Assembly: GCA_002899765.1 (NCBI GenBank)
Contig: PPDH01000033.1
Location: forward strand, 1-32,284
Origin: Sulfurimonas sp.
Lineage (GTDB): Bacteria; Campylobacterota; Campylobacteria; Campylobacterales; Sulfurimonadaceae
Direction: 5' to 3'
Length of the DNA: 32,284 nt
Of this stretch, positions 26,148 through 32,284 are shown piece by piece. Numbering within the stretch: the stretch's first letter is position 1; the number at the start of each line of letters is the position of its first letter. Under the pieces are notes generated by a model. That model saw only the letters and a program-made list of their open reading frames with translations, was not told where the DNA came from and did no database searches. Position numbers and translations under genes: made by a program.

Positions 26148-27798
26148 GCTTAGTGTACTCAATTTCATTAATAACCCGCTTTGCATATTTTACTGCCGCA
26201 TCAAATGAGTTAAGTATGTTTTCATTCCCGATTAAAGATGTTATCTCATGTCTTTTCAAATCTTCAAGTACAGAGTCTCCTACACCAGAGAGAAGTACTT
26301 TGACATCTGATTTTTGCAGTGTTTTTATCATTTCTGCAAAATTATGAAGGGCGGTTGAGTCTACAAAAGGAACATGTCGCATACGGATGATGAGTATTTT
26401 GCTCTTAAGACCTATCTCTTTTATCACTCCCGAGTACTGTTTTGCAGAGGCAAAAAAGAGCGGGCCGCTAATCTCGTATATGGAGACACCCTCAGGCAAG
26501 TCAGAGTAATCTTCAAGCAAGTCGCTGTCAACATGGCATGGAGTTTTTATGCCGATATCTGCCATTCTTTTCATAAACAGAAGTGATGATAAAACTACTC
26601 CTATTTGTATTGCTACGGTCAAATCAACAAACACCGTAAGCAAGAAGGTACTAAGCAGAACTATGATGTCAAAAGGAGAACCTTTTAGGATTGAGATAAA
26701 TGAGCGCCACTCGCTCATGTTATAAGCAACAACAATTAAAATACCCGCTAAACATGCCATCGGAATTAGCTTTGCATAACTTGCAAAGAAGAACATGATA
26801 AGCAGCAGAGTCAGGGCGTGAACAACTCCCGCTATCGGGGTTCTTCCGCCGTTTTTCACGTTTGTAGCGGTTCTTGCTATTGCTCCCGTTGCTGCGATAC
26901 CGCCAAATATCGGAGTAACTATATTTGCTATTCCCTGCGCGATAAGCTCTGTGTTTGAGCGGTGATTGCCGCTTATCATGCCATCAGCTACGACCGCCGA
27001 GAGGAGTGATTCTACTCCTCCAAGCAATGCTATAGTTAGTGCAGGAGCGATGTAGATATAGAGGTTTTGTAAATCTATATTCGGCAAAGAAATACTAAAA
27101 GTGTTTGGGATTTCACCAAAAAACGACTCAATTGTCGTTATCGGAATATCCGTAAGCTGGACGATAAGAGTGATAAAAATGATGGCAATAAAGGAACCAG
27201 GAACTTTAGTTGTTATCTTTTTTGAATATACTGTTATCAAAATCGTAGCAATGGTAATTACAACTGCATAGAGGTTGGCTTCTTGTACATGAGAAAAATA
27301 GAGTAACCATTTTTGAAAAAATTCAGATGGCATCTCTTCAATACCAAGTCCCAGCGCATCTTTAATCTGCGTTGAGAAGATAATGACGGCGATTCCGCTT
27401 GTAAAGCCTACAATTAGCGGGTGTGGGAAGTATTTTAAAAGATTGCCCAGACGTAAAAGTCCAAAGAGAATGAGAATAACTCCCGCCATCATAGTAGAGA
27501 TTATGAGTCCGTCAATTCCGTATTCTTGAACAATTGCGTATATTATTACGATAAATGCTCCAGTAGGACCACCGATCTGCACTCTGCTTCCGCCAAAAAA
27601 AGAGATAATAAAGCCTGCAACAATTGCCGTTATAAGACCTTTTTCAGGAGAGACGCCAGAAGCTACGGCAAATGCGATGGAGAGAGGAAGCGCAACAATG
27701 CCGACAACTATGCCTGCAAAAATATCGGAGACAAGCTGCTCTTTGCTTATCCCTGACTTTAGAAGTGTAAGAAGTTTAGGTTCAAAAACTTTGTTCAT
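26128..27798 (-). CDS. SulP-family anion transporter with STAS domain
   Basis: 556 residues. About 10-14 hydrophobic spans over residues 1-420 (DIFAGIVVGIVALPLSIAFA, VQIGGPTGAFIVIIYAI, IVGFTSGIAVIIFSTQIK) and a C-terminal STAS domain from ~440 (YEISGPLFFASAKQY, MRHVPFVDSTALHNFAEM). SulP proteins move sulfate, bicarbonate or other anions into the cell with Na+ or H+. In an autotrophic or sulfur-oxidising host bicarbonate is a fair guess, but the sequence does not choose. ATG follows the valS TAA with no gap (TAAATG), so it depends on valS transcription. Confidence 0.9.
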   Translation of the reverse strand: MNKVFEPKLLTLLKSGISKEQLVSDIFAGIVVGIVALPLSIAFAVASGVSPEKGLITAIVAGFIISFFGGSRVQIGGPTGAFIVIIYAIVQEYGIDGLIISTMMAGVILILFGLLRLGNLLKYFPHPLIVGFTSGIAVIIFSTQIKDALGLGIEEMPSEFFQKWLLYFSHVQEANLYAVVITIATILITVYSKKITTKVPGSFIAIIFITLIVQLTDIPITTIESFFGEIPNTFSISLPNIDLQNLYIYIAPALTIALLGGVESLLSAVVADGMISGNHRSNTELIAQGIANIVTPIFGGIAATGAIARTATNVKNGGRTPIAGVVHALTLLLIMFFFASYAKLIPMACLAGILIVVAYNMSEWRSFISILKGSPFDIIVLLSTFLLTVFVDLTVAIQIGVVLSSLLFMKRMADIGIKTPCHVDSDLLEDYSDLPEGVSIYEISGPLFFASAKQYSGVIKEIGLKSKILIIRMRHVPFVDSTALHNFAEMIKTLQKSDVKVLLSGVGDSVLEDLKRHEITSLIGNENILNSFDAAVKYAKRVINEIEYTKLKADLL

Positions 27799-30428
27799 TT
27801 AGTTTTTCAGCGAATTTAACTGTTCTATTACTTTTTTTTGTTTGCTTTGTGCATCTGCTAAAAGTTCTCTATTTTTTGCAAGAACATCTTCAGGTGCATT
27901 TGCCACAAAGCGTTCATTGTTCAACATACCGCTAAGTTTGTCAATCTCCTTTTGGAGCTTCTCGTCTTGTTTACTCAGACGATTGATAATGGGTGCTAGG
28001 TCAATTGATTCGGTTGGAATAAATGTCTCACATTTCTGTGAGATGTCACTTACCGAATTTTCTACTTTGGACGCTGTAAATTCTACAATATCTACTTTAG
28101 CAAGTTTGAGTATAAAAGGCTTCATAAGCTCTTGTTCCTCATGTGAAATGTTGTCTATTTTTACATACGCTTTTTCTATCTTTTGATTTGCCAAATCTAC
28201 CAAGACTTTGGCACGTCTGATTGAGATAATTACGTCCATGATTATCTCAAATCTCGCCTCATCTTTGAGACGTTTTTTCGTCTTGTAGGGATACTTCATA
28301 ATCATAACAGAGTCTGCATTCTCTAAGCTTGTTCCCGAGAGTTCATGGTAGAGATACTCTGTGATAAAAGGCATAAACGGGTGCAGAAGCTTCATAGACT
28401 CTTTGAAAATTGCTCCAAGTTCGACTATTGCGCCTTTATCGGCTTTGCTAAGTTCAATTCCCCAGTCACAAAATTCATTCCAGATAAAACGGTAAACTGC
28501 CGTAGCCGCATCGTTAAATCTGTACTCATCCATACATGAACGCACCTCTGCAGTTGCTACGTTTAGGCGTGATAACATGTAACGTCCAAGTGCGCTCTCA
28601 ACACAAAAACCTTTTAGATCATGAAAGGTATCTACATTCATCTGCAGAAATTTTGCCGCGTTATAGAGTTTGTTTGTAAAGTTGCGGTTCTGTTCCAACT
28701 TATCCGTACTCATTCTTATATCACGACCTTGTGCCGCCGAGATTGCAAGAGTGAAGCGCAAAATATCGGCACTGTACTTCTCTACCATGTCAAGCGGGTC
28801 GATAACATTGCCTTTTGATTTGCTCATCTTCTGCCCATTCTCGTCGCGGACAAGCGCATGCAGATAGATGTGGTTAAACGGAAGTTCTCCCATGAAACTC
28901 TCTCCCATCATCATCATTCTGGCAACACAGAAAAAGAGGATGTCAAAACCTGTAATAAGAAGCGAGTTTGGATAAAAATCTTTCATATCCTGTGAGGTAA
29001 AAAGTTTGTCCATCTCAACGTCGCCATTTCCCCAGCCAAGTGTTGAAAAAGGCCATAGAGCAGAGCTAAACCAAGTGTCTAGCACATCAGGGTCTTGATG
29101 AATATTTTTTGAAGCACACTTTGGACACTCATGCTCTGCGTCTTTGAGACTTGCCCACTCATGCTCACAGTCGTCGCAGTAAAATACAGGAATCTGATGT
29201 CCCCACCAAAGCTGACGGGAGATACACCAGTCTCTTAAATCCCCCATCCATGAATTGTATGAGTTTATCCAGTGAGGCGGGAAAAATTTTGCTTCGCCGC
29301 TGTTTGTTTTTTCTATCGACTTTTTTGCAACTTCGCTTCTGAAAAACCACTGTTTTGAGATATAAGGTTCAACGATATTTTTACATCTGTAGCAGTGTCC
29401 GACCTGATGTTTATGCTCTTCAATCTTTACGATAAAGCCCTCGGATTCCAGTTTTTTGACGATTATCTCTCTTGCTTCAAGACGCTCTAACCCTTGAAAT
29501 TCTCCTGCATATTCGTTTAAAATGCCTTTTCGTCAAATACCGTGATAAACTCCAAATCATGTCTTTTGCCTACTTCATAGTCGTTTTTGTCATGTGCGGG
29601 AGTTACCTTAACCACGCCTGTTCCAAACTCCATATCTACATGTTCATCGGCGATAATTGCGACTTCTCTCTCAGTCAGAGGGAGCCTTATCTTTTTACCG
29701 ATGATATCTTTGTATCTGGCATCGTCGGGATGCACCATGACCGCAGTGTCGCCGAAGTATGTTTCAGGTCTTGTAGTTGCAACTTCCACAAAACCGCTTC
29801 CATCAGCAAAAGGGTACTTTATGTGGTAAAACTTTCCGTCATGGTCTTCATGCTCGACTTCAATATCGCTAAGTGCGCCGTCATGCGTACACCAGTTTAC
29901 CATGTAGTTCCCGCGAACTATAAGCCCCTGATTGTAGAGATGAACAAAAGCCTCTTTTACGGATTTTTGAAGCCCCTCATCCATAGTGAAGCGTTCACGT
30001 TTCCATGCGGGAGAAACGCCCATTTTGCGAAGTTGAGAAGTCATTATTCCTGCAGATTCCTCTTTCCAAGCCCATGCACGTTTTAAAAACTCCTCTCTGC
30101 CAATCTCCTCTTTTGTCGTACCCTCCGCTAAGAGCTGTTTTTCTACTACATTTTGCGTTGCAATCCCTGCATGGTCGGTTCCGGGCTGCCAAAGAGTTTT
30201 ATATCCGTCCATTCTTTTGTAGCGGGTTATGATATCTTGAAGCGTAAAAGTAAGTGCATGACCTATATGAAGACGACCTGTGACATTTGGAGGAGGCATC
30301 ATGATAGAGAAGTTTTTTGCATCTTCTTGAATCTCTTTGTTACCCTCTACTTCAAAGTAGTCTCTCTCTTCCCAGATTTTGTAAAATGTATCTTCCGTAG
30401 TGCTTGGTTCATAGCTCTTTTGTGACAT
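27799..30428 (-). pseudogene. valS: Valyl-tRNA synthetase gene split by a one-base frameshift
   Basis: Valyl-tRNA synthetase charges tRNA-Val and is normally essential. The first part (30428 down to 29517, 303 codons) starts MSQKSYEPSTTEDTFYKIWE and holds NVTGRLHIGHALTF (HIGH motif); it ends FITVFDEKAF then TAA. Inserting one T in the run at 29527-29530 restores VFDEKGILNEYAGEFQGLER and a continuous frame through the zinc-type Cys clusters (HCYRCKNI, FYCDDCEHEW), the second catalytic motif QKMSKSKGNVIDP, and a C-terminal coiled coil to TAA at 27799. The corrected protein is 876 residues, a normal size. A homopolymer indel in the read is the simplest cause. The fragment with ATG 29247 lacks the HIGH motif and most of the editing domain. 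Confidence 0.92.
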
Positions 30429-30462
30429 GTAATTGACATTAAATCATATAAAAATTTTTGCG

Positions 30463-30468
30463 ATTATA
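30463..30468 (-). promoter_or_regulatory. -10 element for valS-SulP
   Basis: TATAAT on the minus strand within GGATATAATCGC, 35 bases before the valS ATG. The same GATATAAT setting is seen at the kdsB promoter. Confidence 0.55.
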
Positions 30469-30535
30469 TCCAAAAAGACGTGATGGTATCCTTAGGAGAA
30501 GTATTCTTTTCTTTTATAGGTTTTAACAAAAATTT

Positions 30536-30541
30536 TATAAT
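30536..30541 (+). promoter_or_regulatory. -10 element for the host-attachment/DksA-like/rubrerythrin run
   Basis: TATAAT in an AT-rich gap, 71 bases before the first ATG (30612). A later start cannot be excluded. It is followed by a palindrome at 30581-30597. Confidence 0.4.
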
Positions 30542-30580
30542 TTCTTGATAGAATGAACTCGTTGTATTTCTTAAAATAAA

Positions 30581-30597
30581 ATTCATTTAAAATGAAT
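30581..30597. promoter_or_regulatory. Palindrome in front of the host-attachment-family gene
   Basis: ATTCATT-TAA-AATGAAT is a perfect 7-bp inverted repeat with a 3-base centre, 14 bases before the start codon and just upstream of the CAGGAG ribosome site. It is about the size of Fur/PerR-type boxes, and a rubrerythrin gene lies downstream, but its binding protein is unknown. Confidence 0.4.
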
Positions 30598-30611
30598 AAA
30601 CAGGAGTCCTT

Positions 30612-31043
30612 ATGTTACCAAAACTCATAGTTGTTGCTGATTTACAGCATTTTAGATTGTTTGGAATAAAAAAAGATCCTCTTGATAGAGAGTCTTTAGA
30701 GCTTCTTGAGAGTGTTGATAGCGCAGAGACACATAAAAGAGTAAGTGAAAAAGTATCTGACCAACACGGTAATTTTAAAGGAGTCGGAGCAAGCGGATTT
30801 GGGGAAGACCACAATATTGAACTTGAATGGGAGCGTCGCAGAATTAAAGAGATAGCAGAACAGATTTCTCAGGTTTTGCAAAATCATACTCATGAACTTT
30901 GGTATTTTGCTGCACCAAAAGCAATCAACAATCAAATTGTAGAGTTGCTTAATGATGAGAGTAAAAAAAGTATGAAAATAAATCTTCATTCAGATTTAAC
31001 AAATATCCCTAACAATAAGCTCTTGGAACATTTTATAAAATAA
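30612..31043 (+). CDS. Host attachment protein family (eRF1-like fold) protein
   Basis: 143 residues: MLPKLIVVADLQHFRLFGIK at the start, then an acidic middle, ERRRIKEIAEQISQVL and LWYFAAPKAINNQIVELLND. This matches the small family first named for plant-host attachment and present in many free-living proteobacteria. No enzyme activity is known. It leads a three-gene unit with a DksA-like protein and rubrerythrin, with 9 bases between each gene, which fits a stress role better than adhesion (inference). It is cytoplasmic: no signal peptide. Confidence 0.7.
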   Translation: MLPKLIVVADLQHFRLFGIKKDPLDRESLELLESVDSAETHKRVSEKVSDQHGNFKGVGASGFGEDHNIELEWERRRIKEIAEQISQVLQNHTHELWYFAAPKAINNQIVELLNDESKKSMKINLHSDLTNIPNNKLLEHFIK

Positions 31044-31052
31044 AGGCTATAT

Positions 31053-31388
31053 ATGAGCGTACGCAAAGATTTAAATTTTGAGGATTTTGAAAAAATACTC
31101 AAAACAGAGAAGGAAAAAGTAGAGAAAAATATTGACGCTATAAAAGCAGAGATAGATGCTTTGGCTTTAGAAGATGAGATTGACGATACGGTTGACATGG
31201 CGGAGTTGCAGATTGACAACATGACCGACCAGACGCTTCTTCATAGGCTTGAGGCAGAGATTGCAGAGATTGATGCAGCACTTGAGCGTATTAGAAGCGG
31301 CAATTACGGCGTTTGTGAAAAGACGGGTGAACCGATTCCTCTTGAGAGGCTTAAAGCAAACCCATATGCTAGAACAATAAATATTTAG
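31053..31388 (+). CDS. DksA/TraR-family protein lacking most zinc ligands
   Basis: 111 residues: an N-terminal helical coiled coil (EDFEKILKTEKEKVEKNI, TLLHRLEAEIAEIDAALERI) followed by the DksA-type motif SGNYGVCEKTGEPIPLERLK. Of the usual four zinc cysteines only Cys 88 remains; Thr 91 stands at the second position and the protein ends NPYARTINI, so the last pair is absent. DksA proteins bind the polymerase secondary channel and work with ppGpp. The zinc-independent form seen in some bacteria is a parallel. Placed before rubrerythrin, a redox-tolerant regulator is an attractive idea, unproven. Confidence 0.82.
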   Translation: MSVRKDLNFEDFEKILKTEKEKVEKNIDAIKAEIDALALEDEIDDTVDMAELQIDNMTDQTLLHRLEAEIAEIDAALERIRSGNYGVCEKTGEPIPLERLKANPYARTINI

Positions 31389-31397
31389 GAGTTTAAC

Positions 31398-31895
31398 ATG
31401 TCAAGTACAAAAGAAAATTTACAGACCGCTTTTTGCGGTGAGAGCGAAGCGTACCAAAAGTACAGCGCATTTGCAAAACAGGCTCAAAAAGATGGTTTTA
31501 CAAATATAGCAAAACTATTCAGAACAACTGCAGAAGCTGAAAAGATTCATGCTGAGGGGCATCTAAAGGCTATGGAAAAAGTAGGCTCTACGCTTGAGAA
31601 TCTTGAAGCTGCTATCGGCGGGGAGACTTATGAGTATGAGAATATGTATCCGCCTATGTACGAGCAGGCGGTGGCAGAAGGGCATAAAGCAAAAAAGATG
31701 TTCGGATATGCGCTAGAAGCTGAAAAAGTTCATGCACAGCTTTATAAAAAAGCGCTTGAAGCTGTAAAAGAGGGCAAAGATATTGATGAAGTAGGGATTT
31801 ATCTCTGTCCTGTATGCGGTTATATCGAACTTGGAGAACCTAAAGAAAACTGTCCCGTATGCGGAGTGAAACCATCTGTTTTTGTTCAGATTTAA
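31398..31895 (+). CDS. Rubrerythrin
   Basis: 165 residues. N-terminal ferritin-like di-iron four-helix bundle with the Glu/His ligands in AFCGESEAYQKY, TTAEAEKIHAEGHLKAM and YALEAEKVHAQLYKKAL; C-terminal rubredoxin domain CPVCGYIELGEPKENCPVCG with the two CXXC pairs. It reduces hydrogen peroxide in the cytoplasm using electrons from rubredoxin-type carriers, typical of microaerophiles and anaerobes. A GGAG ribosome site precedes the ATG. Last of the three-gene run. Confidence 0.95.
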   Translation: MSSTKENLQTAFCGESEAYQKYSAFAKQAQKDGFTNIAKLFRTTAEAEKIHAEGHLKAMEKVGSTLENLEAAIGGETYEYENMYPPMYEQAVAEGHKAKKMFGYALEAEKVHAQLYKKALEAVKEGKDIDEVGIYLCPVCGYIELGEPKENCPVCGVKPSVFVQI

Positions 31896-31906
31896 ACTTA
31901 ACTTTA

Positions 31907-31992
31907 GTCATTGAGATTGCCACGGCTGAAGCCTCGCAATGACAAGCGCGGCAATCTCTGTGCTTCTAGATTGCTTCGTTCCTCGCAATGAC
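31907..31992. repeat. Dispersed GTCATTGCGAGG-type palindromic repeat
   Basis: Two linked units between rubrerythrin and the GGDEF fragment: GTCATTG (31907-31913) pairs with CAATGAC (31937-31943), and a second CCTCGCAATGAC ends at 31992. Read on the minus strand it has the familiar GTCATTGCGAGG...AAGCAATCT form, found in many unrelated bacterial genomes and often wrongly translated. A hairpin of this kind may end the rubrerythrin transcript. Confidence 0.75.
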
Positions 31993-32002
31993 AAATCCTC
32001 CT

Positions 32003-32284
32003 TCAATAAATGCAGTCGATTCTCTTTTTTATACGGATTTTATCTTCATACATGTCGCTATCTGCCATCTCTATTACATCAGACATAATGTTGTCTTTTT
32101 TAAACTCACAAATACCAAAAGAAAAACTTACTTTAAATGATGACTCTTTAGCTATGAGACTCTTTTTTATGATATTTTCTCTTATAGTATCTAACTGAGC
32201 TTTCGCACCTAATTTTAATCGATATGCTTTCTAAAACAACTGTAAGTAGGGCATAGTAATAAAATACTCCATGGTACTTGACAC
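32003..32284 (-). pseudogene. C-terminal part of a GGDEF-domain protein, in-frame TAG, truncated by the window edge
   Basis: From the stop at 32003-32005 the minus strand reads back through DSDMYEDKIRIKKRIDCIY, SFSFGICEFKKDN and AKAQLDTIRENIIKKSL, the end of a diguanylate cyclase domain (conserved SxG and AD-x-x-MY motifs). Further upstream in the same frame is TAG at 32231-32233, preceded by MEYFITMPYLQLF, which sits where the GGDEF turn is expected but is degenerate. The gene may be a remnant, or the TAG may be another single-base change (GAG to TAG). The rest lies outside the window. Confidence 0.6.

Noticed and set aside
29500-29560. Programmed -1 frameshift in valS
   Set aside because: No X-XXY-YYZ heptamer with a clear downstream structure at the junction, and the family is not known for it; a homopolymer error is simpler.
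32010-32198. Plus-strand 62-codon ORF at the right end
   Set aside because: It is the antisense shadow of the GGDEF fragment, whose minus-strand translation has recognisable motifs.

Overview
The window looks like chromosomal core sequence from a free-living, flagellated member of the Campylobacterota, most like Sulfurimonas or Sulfuricurvum. This rests on AT-rich composition, the pyrH-rpoZ-spoT-tyrS-amidase string, Rrf2-flhA beside rpsO, a single bifunctional SpoT, an epsilon-type porin, and promoters with a clear TATAAT -10 but no obvious -35. No rRNA, tRNA, CRISPR array, transposase or prophage gene was seen.

Layout. 1-1168: 3' part of a siroheme nitrite/sulfite reductase. 1179-7151 (minus strand): a molybdate block read modE, porin, modA, modB, modC, modD, stand-alone TOBE protein; the porin has a structured leader with a tiny upstream ORF. 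7294-14126 (plus): pyrH, rpoZ, spoT, tyrS, a nitronate monooxygenase-like flavoprotein and an N-acetylmuramoyl-L-alanine amidase. 14136-17803 (minus): Rrf2 regulator, flhA, DHH phosphoesterase. 17937-18212: rpsO with terminator. 18260-18976 (minus): kdsB, sharing a symmetric divergent promoter with a plus-strand run of methyltransferase, Cys-cluster protein, TPR lipoprotein and trpC (19040-22179). 22264-22707 (minus): yqeY. 22777-26147 (plus): flgH behind a good sigma-54 promoter, an exported transglutaminase-like protein and a GGDEF-EAL protein. 26128-30428 (minus): valS then a SulP transporter. 30612-31895 (plus): host-attachment-family protein, DksA-like protein lacking most zinc ligands, rubrerythrin. 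The last ~390 bases hold a dispersed repeat and the tail of a GGDEF gene.

The most striking property is damage in housekeeping genes. pyrH and trpC each have one in-frame TAA where family knowledge predicts Glu, flhA stops 19 codons before a family-like tail that continues in the same frame, and valS is split by a one-base loss in a homopolymer. The three nonsense changes are all explained by G to T on the + strand. Because pyrH and valS are normally essential, sequence or assembly error is the leading explanation, but read-level checking is warranted.

Biologically, the block joining a porin to a ModE/ModABC system suggests an outer-membrane route for molybdate or tungstate. The flgH/transglutaminase/GGDEF-EAL run and the DksA-like/rubrerythrin run are the other candidates for under-described functional units.
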